NCBI RefSeq assembly: GCF_964222135.1
Contig: NZ_CAXQBR010000064.1
Span: 1 to 48,101, forward strand
Reading direction: 5' to 3'
DNA: 48,101 nucleotides
Origin: Euzebya sp.
GTDB taxonomy: Bacteria; Actinomycetota; Nitriliruptoria; Euzebyales; Euzebyaceae
In this document: positions 14,346-22,649 of the stretch, piece after piece
Position numbering within the stretch: the first letter of the stretch is position 1
Layout: the number at the start of each line of letters is the position of its first letter
Notes under the pieces: model-generated
Seen by the model: the letters and a program-made list of their open reading frames with translations, nothing else
Told to the model about the DNA's origin: nothing
Databases searched by the model: none
Made by a program: the position numbers and the translations under genes

Positions 14346-16070
14346 ATGTCCACATCCGAGGGTGTCCGCGTCGCTGGCCGTTACGAGCTGCACGAGCTGC
14401 TCGGCCGCGGTGGCGTCGGGCAGGTGTGGCGGGGGACCGACACGGTCCTCGACCGCCCGGTCGCCGTCAAGGTCGTCACCGCACCCCTCGACCTCGGTGG
14501 CGGCGACGGCCTCCAGCGCGAGCGCCTGCTCCGAGAGGCGCGGGCCGCAGCACGGCTCCAGCACCCCGGTGCGGTGTCCATCTACGACGTCGTCACCCAC
14601 GAGGACCGTCCCCACCTGATCATGGAGCTCGTCGAGGCGCCGGACCTCGCCCGGGTCATCGCCGCCGACGGGCCCCTCGACCCTCGGGACGTCGCCCGGA
14701 TCGGCCTCGACCTCCTCGACGTGCTGGACGCCGCGCACGCGATCGGCGTGGTCCACCGGGACGTCAAGCCGAGCAACGTCCTGGTCGCCCCGTCCGGCAC
14801 GGTGCGGCTGACCGACTTCGGCACGGCGGTGGTGGTCGGCGAGGACCGCCTGACCGCGACGGACGCGGTCATCGGCTCGCCCGCCTACATGGCGCCGGAG
14901 CAGGCGACCGAACGCGACGTGGGACCCGCCGCCGACCTGTGGTCGCTGGGTGCCACGCTGTACCACGCGGTCGAGGGGCAGCCCCCCTACGAGGGCCCAA
15001 GCGCCGTCGCGACCATGCACGCCGTGGTCCACGAACCCCCGCGGTCGACCGAGCGGGCAGGCGCGCTGGCACCGGCCCTCGACGGGTTGCTCGTCCACGA
15101 TCCCGCGGCCAGGGCCGACAGCCGGACGGCCAGGGCCCTCCTCGAGGCAGCCGCGGGTCCGCGGCAGGCGACCGGGACGGCGGCCCCCGTCCCCGCACCC
15201 TCCACCGAGCCGACGTCGGCCGGGGCTCACCCCGCCAGGCCGGACGGCTTCGCGCCGGCCCTTCGCCGAGGATCCCGTCGTCGACGGCTGGTCCCCGCGC
15301 TCGCCGCCCTGACCCTGGTGGTGGTCGCTGCGGTGATCGCGGGCGTGGCCCTGACCGACCGGGACGACCCGGTCCCGGACGCCGTCGCCGACGGGGCCAC
15401 CGCCACGGCCGTCGCGCCGGACCCCGACGTCCCGGGCTCCGACCAGCCGGACGTCGAGAGGCCGGTCACCGACGACCCCGCCCCCGCCCCGGCCGCAGTC
15501 CCGGCCCCACCCGCTGGGGGCCCTGGCACGCCGCCGGACACCGCGGCGGACGGCACAGGTCCGACCGACCCGCCGGCGACCGCGCCCGAGGCGTCCGGTG
15601 GGGGAGGGGCCGGTGGGGGAGGCGAAGGCGTCCCCGCCGACTGGGTGACCTACGCCCCCGACCACGCCCCGTACGCCGTCGCGCACCCCCCGGGCTGGCG
15701 AGCGGAGCGGTTGGACGAGACCCGGACCGACCTCGAGGACCCGGGATCTCCCGCGTACCTGCGCCTGGACTGGACCGAGGACCCCGCCCCCGATCCGCTG
15801 GCCGACTGGGAGGCCTACGAGGCCGACTTCGCCGCCAGCCACCCCGGCTACGAGCGGATCCGCCTGGAGCCCACGACCTTCGACGGCCAGCCCGCGGCCC
15901 TGTGGGAGTACCGCTACGCCACCGACGGGGGTGGGGTGCGAGCCTACAACCTCAACGTCAGCGGGGAGCGGTACGGCTACGCCCTCAACTTCCAGACCAG
16001 CGAGACGGCCTGGTCCGACCAGGAACCGCTGTTCGACGCCTTCCGCGCCTCCTACGAGATCGTGCGCTGA
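14346..16070 (+). CDS. Membrane-anchored Ser/Thr protein kinase (PknB/Hanks type)
   Basis: A 574-residue protein from ATG 14346. The kinase domain spans about residues 10-270: glycine loop LLGRGGVGQVWRG, Lys in RPVAVKVV, HRDVKPSNVL with the catalytic Asp (about 138-147), LTDFGTA and YMAPEQAT. Every core residue is present, so it should be active. A Pro/Ala-rich linker leads to a single transmembrane segment (about 313-337, VPALAALTLVVVAAVIAGVAL), then an Asp/Pro-rich extracellular stalk and a folded C-terminal module (VTYAPDHAPYAVAHPPGWRA onward). This resembles the small ligand- or wall-exposed domains of actinobacterial kinases but is not a PASTA domain. A TAGGAC box lies seven bases before the start, suggesting a leaderless message. 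Confidence 0.88.
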   Translation: MSTSEGVRVAGRYELHELLGRGGVGQVWRGTDTVLDRPVAVKVVTAPLDLGGGDGLQRERLLREARAAARLQHPGAVSIYDVVTHEDRPHLIMELVEAPDLARVIAADGPLDPRDVARIGLDLLDVLDAAHAIGVVHRDVKPSNVLVAPSGTVRLTDFGTAVVVGEDRLTATDAVIGSPAYMAPEQATERDVGPAADLWSLGATLYHAVEGQPPYEGPSAVATMHAVVHEPPRSTERAGALAPALDGLLVHDPAARADSRTARALLEAAAGPRQATGTAAPVPAPSTEPTSAGAHPARPDGFAPALRRGSRRRRLVPALAALTLVVVAAVIAGVALTDRDDPVPDAVADGATATAVAPDPDVPGSDQPDVERPVTDDPAPAPAAVPAPPAGGPGTPPDTAADGTGPTDPPATAPEASGGGGAGGGGEGVPADWVTYAPDHAPYAVAHPPGWRAERLDETRTDLEDPGSPAYLRLDWTEDPAPDPLADWEAYEADFAASHPGYERIRLEPTTFDGQPAALWEYRYATDGGGVRAYNLNVSGERYGYALNFQTSETAWSDQEPLFDAFRASYEIVR

Positions 16071-16143
16071 CCCAGGCCCGCGCGCGCATCCCGGGATGGG
16101 CGTAGGTTCCGCCAGTCCGCACCCCATGCACCCGGGAGGTCCC

Positions 16144-17100
16144 GTGCCCCGTCCCCACCCCTCCGCCCGCGGGATCGCCGCCCTCGCGCTGGTCATCCTG
16201 CTCTTGGCCGTGACCGGCACCGCGGTCGCCCGGACCCGCCAGGGCGGGACCGATCGCATCGCCTTCCTCGCCCGCGCCGACAACCCGGTCGACGCCCTGG
16301 CCGCGTCGGCCGTCGCGGGCCAGCTCGGGGGGATCGTCCTGCTGACCGACCAGGCCACCCTGTCGGCAGAGGCCGCTGAGGGCCTGGCCGCCTTCAACCC
16401 GGACGTGGTCGTGCTGGCGGGCGGCACCGCTGCGCTCAGCCCGTCAGTGGCGACCGCGGTGGGGGAGCTGGGCTACGCGACCGAGCGGGCGGCCGGCGAC
16501 TCCCGGCTGGCCACCGCCCGCGAGCTGGCCGCCATCCTCGCCGATCGCCCCGCCGCCTTCCTGCCCCGCGCCGGCACGGCGGTCGCCGCGGAGGAGGCGG
16601 CCCACGCCGCCACCGCCGACACCGCGACCACCGCCGACACCGCGGCGCGCGCCCAGGACGCGGACGCCCTGGACGGGTACGCCGCCGGTGACCTCGTGCG
16701 CCTCGCGCACTCGAGCGCCACCGCGCAGGTGCCCATCGGGGCCGGCATCCTCGACTTCGAACCGATCCTGTCCACCACCATCGTCGTCCCGACCGCGGGG
16801 TGGCTGGCCGTCGACGGGACCGCGGTCGTGAGCGGGACCGTCACCGGGGTGCGGGTGGTCGGCTGCCAGCTCGTCCTGGACGGGGTCGTCGTGACCGGAT
16901 CTGGTGTCGCCTCGACGACGGGGGAGCTGCTCGGCGGGCAGACCGGCGGGTGCAGCCCCGGCGGCGCGGTGCAGGTGGCGGCGGGCTCGCACACCGTCGA
17001 GCTGCAGGCCACCTCCACACCCGGTGGCCTGCAGGCCGGCTCGCGCAACGTCCGAGCCCTGTTCACGCCCTTCGGCCCGGACGGGTCGCCCGACGGCTGA
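16144..17100 (+). CDS. Secreted protein with a cell-wall-binding repeat 2-like segment
   Basis: A 318-residue protein from GTG 16144, behind GGGAGG. Residues 1-32 form a signal peptide (ARGIAALALVILLLAVTGTAVA). Residues about 36-130 read as one CWB2-type unit: IAFLARADNPVDALAASAVA, GIVLLTD, VVVLAGGTAALS, then DSRLATARELA. CWB2 repeats tether proteins to the actinobacterial or clostridial wall. An Ala/Thr/Asp-rich linker follows, then a beta-rich C-terminal domain with two cysteines (VVGCQLVLDG, TGGCSPGG). The function beyond surface location is unknown. A TAGGTT -10 box lies near 16105, about 40 bases upstream. Confidence 0.68.
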   Translation: MPRPHPSARGIAALALVILLLAVTGTAVARTRQGGTDRIAFLARADNPVDALAASAVAGQLGGIVLLTDQATLSAEAAEGLAAFNPDVVVLAGGTAALSPSVATAVGELGYATERAAGDSRLATARELAAILADRPAAFLPRAGTAVAAEEAAHAATADTATTADTAARAQDADALDGYAAGDLVRLAHSSATAQVPIGAGILDFEPILSTTIVVPTAGWLAVDGTAVVSGTVTGVRVVGCQLVLDGVVVTGSGVASTTGELLGGQTGGCSPGGAVQVAAGSHTVELQATSTPGGLQAGSRNVRALFTPFGPDGSPDG

Positions 17101-17166
17101 CGTCCCACCCGGCAGCCGAGCCCCCGACCGGCGGCCGCCCGGCGACGACCGGCATACTGCGCCCCC

Positions 17167-18267
17167 GTGCTCTACCGCCCCCTCTTCGACCACGTCCTCA
17201 CGCGCCTCGACGCCGAGGTGGTGCACACCTGGACGGTTCGCGCCCTCGCGCTCCTGGAGCGCTTCCCCGCCGCGCTGGCCCTCGTCAGAGCCGTCGTCGG
17301 ACGTCCCGACCCCTCCCTCGCGGTGCGCGCCATGGGCATCGACTTCCCGGGCCCGCTCGGCCTGGCCGCCGGGTTCGACAAGGACGCCGAGGTCCCCGAC
17401 GCGATGGCCGCGTTCGGCTTCGACTTCGTGGAGGTCGGCACCGTCACCGCCGAACCCCAACCTGGCAACCCCCGCCCGCGCCTGCACCGCCTGCCCCGCG
17501 ACCGGGCGCTCATCAACCGCATGGGGTTCAACAACCACGGCGCCCACGCCGCAGCCGTCCGCCTCTCCCGGCGCCGTCGCCGCCCCGGGCACGACGCGGT
17601 GGTGGGCGCGAACATCGGCAAGAGCAAGGTGACGCCCGCGGACGCGGCCGCGGAGGACTACGCCACCAGCGCCCGCCTGCTCGCCCCCCACGCCGACTAC
17701 CTGGTCGTGAACGTCAGCTCCCCGAACACCCCCGGGCTCCGCGACCTGCAGGCCGTCGACGCGCTGCGGCCGGTCCTCACCGCCGTGCTGGACGCCCGTG
17801 CCGCGTCCGGCGCGTCCCCGCCGGTCCTGGTGAAGATCGCGCCGGATCTGGCGGACGACGACGTCGACGCGGTCGCCGACCTCGCCGTCGAGCTCGGCCT
17901 GGACGGCCTGATCGCCACCAACACCACGATCGCCCGGGAGGGGCTGGCCACCGCCCCCGCGGAGGTCGCCGCCGCGGGGGCGGGGGGGTTGTCGGGGGAG
18001 CCGCTGCGCGAGCGGTCCCTCCAGCTCCTCGAGCGCCTCCACGCGCGGGTTGGCGACCGCCTGGTCCTCATCTCCGCCGGCGGGGTGGCATCGGCGGACG
18101 ACGTCTGGGACCGCCTGGCCGCCGGCGCGACGCTCGTGCAGGCCTACACCGGCATGGTCTACGGCGGCCCCGCCTTCGCCGCCCGTGTCCACGCTGGCCT
18201 CCGACGTCGCCTCGAGGCCGAGGGCTACGTGTCGATCGGCCAGGTCCGGACGCGATCTCGCGACTGA
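17167..18267 (+). CDS. pyrD: Quinone-dependent dihydroorotate dehydrogenase (class 2)
   Basis: A 366-residue enzyme starting at GTG 17167. The N-terminal extension [20 protein letters not shown] is the class 2 membrane-association helix pair. FMN-barrel motifs include [51 protein letters not shown] with the catalytic Ser, [15 protein letters not shown] and [12 protein letters not shown]. It oxidises dihydroorotate to orotate at the membrane using quinone, in pyrimidine synthesis. A CATACT box lies eight bases before the start, which fits a leaderless message. It is isolated from other pyrimidine genes. Confidence 0.95.
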   Translation: MLYRPLFDHVLTRLDAEVVHTWTVRALALLERFPAALALVRAVVGRPDPSLAVRAMGIDFPGPLGLAAGFDKDAEVPDAMAAFGFDFVEVGTVTAEPQPGNPRPRLHRLPRDRALINRMGFNNHGAHAAAVRLSRRRRRPGHDAVVGANIGKSKVTPADAAAEDYATSARLLAPHADYLVVNVSSPNTPGLRDLQAVDALRPVLTAVLDARAASGASPPVLVKIAPDLADDDVDAVADLAVELGLDGLIATNTTIAREGLATAPAEVAAAGAGGLSGEPLRERSLQLLERLHARVGDRLVLISAGGVASADDVWDRLAAGATLVQAYTGMVYGGPAFAARVHAGLRRRLEAEGYVSIGQVRTRSRD

Positions 18268-18358
18268 CCTGCCCGGCTCACCAACGGCTCGTCGGACGGG
18301 AGCCGGTCGGGGGCCCCGCGATTAGGACGGGTGGACCGCAACAGAAAGGACCCCCCTG

Positions 18359-18988
18359 ATGTCCCGTCCTGCCCGCTCCGCGCTGTCCGGCATCGCGGTC
18401 GCCCTGACCGTCGTCGTCGGCTTCGCGCTGTTCGCCAACCCGGCCGTGTCCCAGATCCTCCCGACCGAGTCCCCCGATCCGAGCGAGACGGTCACCGAGA
18501 CCGAGACCGAGTCCGAGGAGCCGGGCCTGCCCGGGCTGCCGGGCGAGGGTGAGGTCGAGGGCGACCGCCTCGGCGGCGAGACCCGGTTCGAGACCTCCGT
18601 CTCCATCAGCCAGGAGGCCTACCCCGACGGCGCCGACGACGTCTTCATCGCCCGCGCCGACGAGTTCCCCGACAGCCTGTCGGCCGGCGCGCTGACCACC
18701 GGCCCGATCCTGCTCGTCCCCTCCTGCGACACCATCCCCGACGTCGTGACCGAGGAGATCGCCCGCCTGGCCCCCGACCGCGTCGTCGCCCTGGGTGGCG
18801 ACACCGCCGTCTGCGCCGACGTGCTCGACGAGGCCGTCGCGGCCGCCGGCGGCGACACCGGCTCGGAGGAGCCGACGGAGTCCGAGACCCCGACCGAGTC
18901 CGAGACCCCCACCGAGCCCACCGAGACCGAGACGACCGAGGGGTTCCCCACCGAGGACCCCGTCGACGCTGACGGCGCCAGCAGCTGA
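18359..18988 (+). CDS. Small secreted protein with one CWB2 repeat and acidic Thr/Glu-rich flanks
   Basis: A 209-residue protein from ATG 18359, with AAAGGA upstream. A signal peptide (SGIAVALTVVVGFALFANPAVS) is followed by a Thr/Glu linker (SETVTETETESEE), then one typical CWB2 unit: RLGGETRFETSVSISQEAYP, VFIARADEFPDSLSAGAL, ILLVPS, RVVALGGDTAVCADVL. The tail is a low-complexity PTESETPTE-type repeat. Most CWB2 proteins carry three repeats; this one has a single unit and no other domain. It is therefore probably a small wall-associated protein of unknown role. The perfect hairpin at 19003-19031 ends the unit. Confidence 0.72.
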   Translation: MSRPARSALSGIAVALTVVVGFALFANPAVSQILPTESPDPSETVTETETESEEPGLPGLPGEGEVEGDRLGGETRFETSVSISQEAYPDGADDVFIARADEFPDSLSAGALTTGPILLVPSCDTIPDVVTEEIARLAPDRVVALGGDTAVCADVLDEAVAAAGGDTGSEEPTESETPTESETPTEPTETETTEGFPTEDPVDADGASS

Positions 18989-19002
18989 TCGACTCCACAC
19001 CG

Positions 19003-19031
19003 CGGGCCGCCCGGCACCCCCGGGCGGCCCG
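19003..19031 (+). terminator. Strong GC hairpin after the CWB2 gene
   Basis: Arms CGGGCCGCCCGG (19003-19014) and CCGGGCGGCCCG (19020-19031) pair perfectly over 12 bp with a five-base loop. It lies 15 bases after the stop codon. No U-tract follows, as is usual in high-GC actinobacteria. Confidence 0.75.
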
Positions 19032-19131
19032 TCGGCGTGACCGGGGGTTACCGGTCGCCGACCACCGGGCACGACCTGACCGACGACGCCGTGCCTGCCC
19101 ACCACGCCTGCCCACCACGACAGGAGAACCC

Positions 19132-20118
19132 GTGAGACCCATGAGGACGACCGCACTGCTGCTCGCCCTGCTGGTGGTGCTCGCCGCCTGCACCGGCGAC
19201 GACGCCGAGACCGCCGAGGACGTGACCGAGACCCCGGCCACGGAGGCCAGCGAGGCGGTGGCCGACGACGTCACCGAGACCCCGGCCACCGAGACCCCGG
19301 CCACCGGATCGACGACGGAGTCCGCCACACCGCCGGCCGAGGAGGGCTCGGAGTCCGTCGCGGAGGGGACGCCGGCTGACCGCCAGGTCCTGCTCGACGC
19401 CGCGCAGGCGTCCCTCGAGGCGGACACCGTGACGTCGACCTCGGTCCAGGAGGTGCAGGGCCAGACGTTCACGACCACCGGGACGTTCACGACGACCCCG
19501 CCCCTCCGCGGCAACGCGACCGCGACGCTGCCGGGCGCCGACGGGACCGAGCAGTCCTTCGACATGGTGCTCGACGACACCGTCATCTACTACCGGTTCC
19601 CGTCGGAGGTCCTGCCCGCGCCGACCGAGTGGGTGTCGGTCGACACCGAGGCCACCCCGATCCCCGGGTTCGAGGCGCTGCAGCAGGGCGCGGACGACCC
19701 GGCGGTCCAGTTCGCGTTCCTCAGCGCCGCCGAGGACGTCCGGGAGGTCGGCACCGAGCAGGTCGCCGGCGTCGACACCACCCACTACCGCTACACCGTC
19801 GACTTCTCCTCCGGCCTCGAGTCCCTGGAGGGGGAGGCCCGCGAGGCGCTCGAGCAGCTCCAGGCCCAGCTCGGCGACGACACGATCACCGCTGAGGTGT
19901 GGATCGACGGCGACGACCGCGTCCGCCAGCAGCGCCAGACCGTCGAGGTGCAGGGCGCCGGCGAGGTGGTGACCACGATCACCTTCGACGACTACGACGC
20001 CCCGCTCGACGTCCAGGTCCCCGCAGCGGACCAGGTCACCCCGCTCGAGGAGGTCGTCCAGGGCCTCGGCGGCGGCCCCGCCCCCGCCGGGTCGCCGGAG
20101 CCCGCCGCCACCGAGTGA
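19132..20118 (+). CDS. Secreted lipoprotein of LppX/LprAFG-like fold
   Basis: A 328-residue protein from GTG 19132, with AGGAG five bases upstream. The lipobox LVVLAAC places the lipidated cysteine at about residue 20, so it is anchored on the outer face of the membrane. A Thr/Glu/Pro-rich linker (about residues 25-80) leads to a beta-rich domain beginning DRQVLLDAAQASLEADTVTS. Features such as MVLDDTVIYYRFPSE, GVDTTHYRYTVDF and TAEVWIDGDDRVRQQRQTVE match the half-barrel LppX_LprAFG/LolA-like pattern. Members carry lipids or lipoglycans to the envelope. The cargo here is unknown. Confidence 0.7.
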   Translation: MRPMRTTALLLALLVVLAACTGDDAETAEDVTETPATEASEAVADDVTETPATETPATGSTTESATPPAEEGSESVAEGTPADRQVLLDAAQASLEADTVTSTSVQEVQGQTFTTTGTFTTTPPLRGNATATLPGADGTEQSFDMVLDDTVIYYRFPSEVLPAPTEWVSVDTEATPIPGFEALQQGADDPAVQFAFLSAAEDVREVGTEQVAGVDTTHYRYTVDFSSGLESLEGEAREALEQLQAQLGDDTITAEVWIDGDDRVRQQRQTVEVQGAGEVVTTITFDDYDAPLDVQVPAADQVTPLEEVVQGLGGGPAPAGSPEPAATE

Positions 20119-20175
20119 CGCCGGTCCGGCCGGTGGACGCCTGATTGGCCCCACCGGCCACCGCAGACTCCGCGG

Positions 20176-20877
20176 GTGGTGGAGACGGCCGAGCGCACCG
20201 AGGTCCAGCGCCTGCAGCGCCAGGCCGCGTCGATCGCGCTCGCGGTCGCCCCGGTCGGGGTGGCCTTCGGGGCGCTCGCCGCGAGCGCCGGCCTGGCCCT
20301 GTGGCAGACCGTCGGCTTCTCCGCCGCGGTCTTCACGGGCAGCGCCCAGTTCGCGGCCGTGAGCGTCCTGGCCGACGGCGGGTCGGCGGCTGCGGCGATC
20401 GCCGCCGGGCTGCTGCTGAACGCGCGGTCCCTCGCGTTCGGCGTGACGCTCGCCCCGGACCTGGGCGGTCCGCTGTGGCGCCGCGCCCTCGAGTCCCAGC
20501 TCATGATCGACGAGGCGATGGCCGTCGGCACCGCCGGGTCGACGCCGCGGACGCGCCGCATCGGGTACCTGCTCGGCGGGGGAGGGGTGTACCTCACCTG
20601 GAACGCCTCGACGGTCCTCGGAGCCGTCGCCCTGCCGGACACCGGCACGCTGGTGACCGACCTCGGGATCGACGCCACGATCCCCGCGGCGTTCCTCGCG
20701 CTGCTGTGGCCGCGCCTGCAGGACCCCCACCAGCGGCGGGTGGCGGTCGTCGGCGCCACGATCACCCTCGTCGCCATCCCCCTCACCCCGCCGGGCGTCC
20801 CGATCCTGCTGGCCGCCTTCGCCGCCCTGCTGCCCCGTGCCCCGGCTCCCGCCGACCCTGCCGGAGGTCGACCGTGA
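20176..20877 (+). CDS. azlC: AzlC-family branched-chain amino acid exporter, large subunit
   Basis: A 233-residue membrane protein from GTG 20176. The AzlC core is visible: PVGVAFGALAASAGLALWQT, FTGSAQFAAVSVL, LLLNARSLAFGVTLAP and ESQLMIDEAMAVG. Several hydrophobic segments follow to the C-terminus. AzlC forms an export pump with AzlD. Its stop overlaps the start of the azlD-like gene (GTGA), so the pair is cotranslated. Export of branched-chain amino acids or analogues is the family role. Confidence 0.88.
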   Translation: MVETAERTEVQRLQRQAASIALAVAPVGVAFGALAASAGLALWQTVGFSAAVFTGSAQFAAVSVLADGGSAAAAIAAGLLLNARSLAFGVTLAPDLGGPLWRRALESQLMIDEAMAVGTAGSTPRTRRIGYLLGGGGVYLTWNASTVLGAVALPDTGTLVTDLGIDATIPAAFLALLWPRLQDPHQRRVAVVGATITLVAIPLTPPGVPILLAAFAALLPRAPAPADPAGGRP

Positions 20878-21179
20878 CGGCGACCGTCGTCCTGGTCGGC
20901 CTGTTCGCCGGCACGTACGCGCTGAAGGCGGCCGGCCCGGTCCTGCTCGGCGGGCGGGAACTGCCCGCCATGGTCACCCGCCTGGCCGTGCTGCTGCCCG
21001 CCGCGCTGCTGGCCGGCCTGACCCTGAGCTCGACGGTGGCCGACGGCCGCGCGCTCACGGTCGACGCGCGACTCGTCGGCCTGCTGGCCGCCGCGGCCGC
21101 GCTCCGCCTGCGCGTGCCGTTCATCGGCGTCGTCCTGATCGCCGCCGCGGCGACAGCCGCCGTCCGGGCCCTCACCTGA
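20874..21179 (+). CDS. azlD: AzlD-family membrane protein, small partner of AzlC
   Basis: A 101-residue protein beginning at GTG in the GTGA overlap with azlC, with GGAGG upstream. It has three or four hydrophobic helices: VVLVGLFAGTYALKAAGPVL, AVLLPAALLAGLTLSSTV, VGLLAAAAALRLRVPFIGVV. The short GTYALKAAGPVLLG start and LRVPFIGVVL end are typical of AzlD. It completes the exporter with the upstream gene. Confidence 0.83.
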   Translation: MTATVVLVGLFAGTYALKAAGPVLLGGRELPAMVTRLAVLLPAALLAGLTLSSTVADGRALTVDARLVGLLAAAAALRLRVPFIGVVLIAAAATAAVRALT

Positions 21180-21237
21180 CCGGGGACCCACCCGACCGTA
21201 CGGTTGCCCGGCCGTCACAGCTGCCGATGGGAGAGGT

Positions 21238-21735
21238 GTGGACCGACAGACGATCAGCGACCCCGGTGCGGACGCCCAGCCGAGGCGGCTCCGACGCCTG
21301 CCCCCGTGGCAACCGGTGGCGCTGCTCGCCATCGGCGCGGTGTTCGGCGCCCTGACGACGCTGACGTGGGACCAACCGGGCTCCACCGACGAGCCGGTCC
21401 CCGCCGAGAGCTCGGCGGAGGCCGCGGTGACCACGAGGGTGGTCGAGGGGGTCGTCGGCGCCATCGACGACACCGGCAGCGCGATCCAGCTCTCCGAGCC
21501 GGCGGCTGAGTCCGAGATCGGCTACGGCATCGTCGGGGTCCTGTGGCGCGACACCGCCGACGGCGACGGGGACGGGGAGGACGCGCCGTGGCAGCGAGCG
21601 GTCGCCGACGACGGCTACCCGACGTGCCTCGACCCCGGGGACGTCGGCCGGGACGTGGCCCTCGGCCTGGTCCGCGAGCCCGGCAGCGAGGACCGGCCCG
21701 CATCGGAGGTCGTCGCCTGGCTCGAGTGCCGCTGA
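21238..21735 (+). CDS. Hypothetical single-pass membrane or secreted protein
   Basis: A 165-residue protein from GTG 21238, with GAGAGG before it. After a basic N-terminus (PRRLRRLPPW) comes one hydrophobic segment, QPVALLAIGAVFGALTTLTW (about residues 25-44). An acidic extracellular part follows with two cysteines (PTCLDP and the terminal LECR) that could form a disulfide. I recognise no family. A TACGGT -10-like box lies about 36 bases upstream. Confidence 0.55.
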   Translation: MDRQTISDPGADAQPRRLRRLPPWQPVALLAIGAVFGALTTLTWDQPGSTDEPVPAESSAEAAVTTRVVEGVVGAIDDTGSAIQLSEPAAESEIGYGIVGVLWRDTADGDGDGEDAPWQRAVADDGYPTCLDPGDVGRDVALGLVREPGSEDRPASEVVAWLECR

Positions 21736-21816
21736 GCACCGGCGGGGCATCCGGCTACAGTTCCCCCGGCCCGCCCCGGCGGGTCGGACGTCGACGACAG
21801 CAGGGAGCAGCAGACG

Positions 21817-22296
21817 GTGGCGACCAAGCAGGTCTACGAGGTCGAGATCGACCGCCAGAAGGCTGCCCAGGCGGCCGGCAACTACGACCTCAGCGATCTC
21901 CCCGGTGGCCTGGCGGAGCCGGTCGTCGGGGCGCGGATCGGCAAGCAGCCGAAGCAGGACACGATCATCGCCGGCGGCGTCCGCTCGCTCGGCGCGGTCA
22001 CGAAGCTGTACCCGGGTGCGGCGCTCGCCATCTTCGGCCGTCCGGAATCCCGGTGGGCGATGGCGTACTCCCGGCGCATGGGCGGGGAGGTCACGATGAC
22101 CGAGCTGCTCAGCTACGCCCGCCAGCTGATCGGCATGACCCCTGACGGCCAGCTCGTCGTGTGCCTCTGCGGCCACGCCGGCCAGGGCGACTGCATCCCC
22201 CTGTGGGCACCCCGCGACGAGGTCAGCCTGACCGTGCAGCCGAACGACCTGGTGCTGCGGTTCGAGGACGTCGTCCCCGCAGGGGACGCGGTGTGA
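21817..22296 (+). CDS. Hypothetical cytoplasmic protein with a CLCGH motif
   Basis: A 159-residue protein from GTG 21817, with GGGAG upstream and a TACAGT -10-like box at 21756-21761. There is no signal peptide or membrane segment. A conserved-looking patch LVVCLCGHAGQGDCIPLW contains three cysteines and a histidine close together, which may be a metal or redox site. GGVRSLGAVTKLYPGAALA and AMAYSRRMGGEVTMTELL look like ordered secondary structure. No family recognised. Codon use matches its neighbours, so it is probably a real gene. Confidence 0.55.
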   Translation: MATKQVYEVEIDRQKAAQAAGNYDLSDLPGGLAEPVVGARIGKQPKQDTIIAGGVRSLGAVTKLYPGAALAIFGRPESRWAMAYSRRMGGEVTMTELLSYARQLIGMTPDGQLVVCLCGHAGQGDCIPLWAPRDEVSLTVQPNDLVLRFEDVVPAGDAV

Positions 22297-22301
22297 TCGT
22301 C

Positions 22302-22321
22302 CCGGCCGAGGAGTAGGCCGG
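22302..22321. terminator. Hairpin between converging genes
   Basis: CCGGCC (22302-22307) and GGCCGG (22316-22321) pair across an 8-base loop, in the 29-bp gap between two converging genes. It may serve both directions. Confidence 0.45.
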
Positions 22322-22325
22322 CGGG

Positions 22326-22649
22326 TCAGCGGAGGGCCGCCAGCTCCTCCTCGCACTCGGTGACGAACGCCTCCTGGGCGCTGATCCGCTCGGGGATCCG
22401 GTCCCGCTCGCCGAGGACGATCGCGCGGCGCCGGCCGACCGCCTCCACCAGGGGCTTGGCGGTCGAGTCGACCAACTTGCGGAACTTCTCGGGCACGACC
22501 TCAGGGGCGTCGTCGACGGTGCGGGCGAAGGTGGCGAGCCGGGCGAGCTCCTCGTCGAGGAACTCCGCGTAGCGGCGCAGGTGGTCGAGCTCCTCGCGCG
22601 CGCGGAGGAGCGTGAAGTACGCGGCCTCGTACTCGGACTTCCGGGTCAT
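22326..22649 (-). CDS. Small coiled-coil protein coupled to the M20 peptidase
   Basis: A 107-residue, highly charged protein. Helical heptad-like stretches (SEYEAAYFTLLRAREELDHL, AEFLDEELARLATFARTV, SAQEAFVTECEEELAAL) suggest an antiparallel coiled coil. There is no signal or membrane segment. The start ATG 22649 overlaps the stop of the upstream peptidase gene (ATGA), so it is cotranslated with it. No family recognised. Confidence 0.6.
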   Translation of the reverse strand: MTRKSEYEAAYFTLLRAREELDHLRRYAEFLDEELARLATFARTVDDAPEVVPEKFRKLVDSTAKPLVEAVGRRRAIVLGERDRIPERISAQEAFVTECEEELAALR

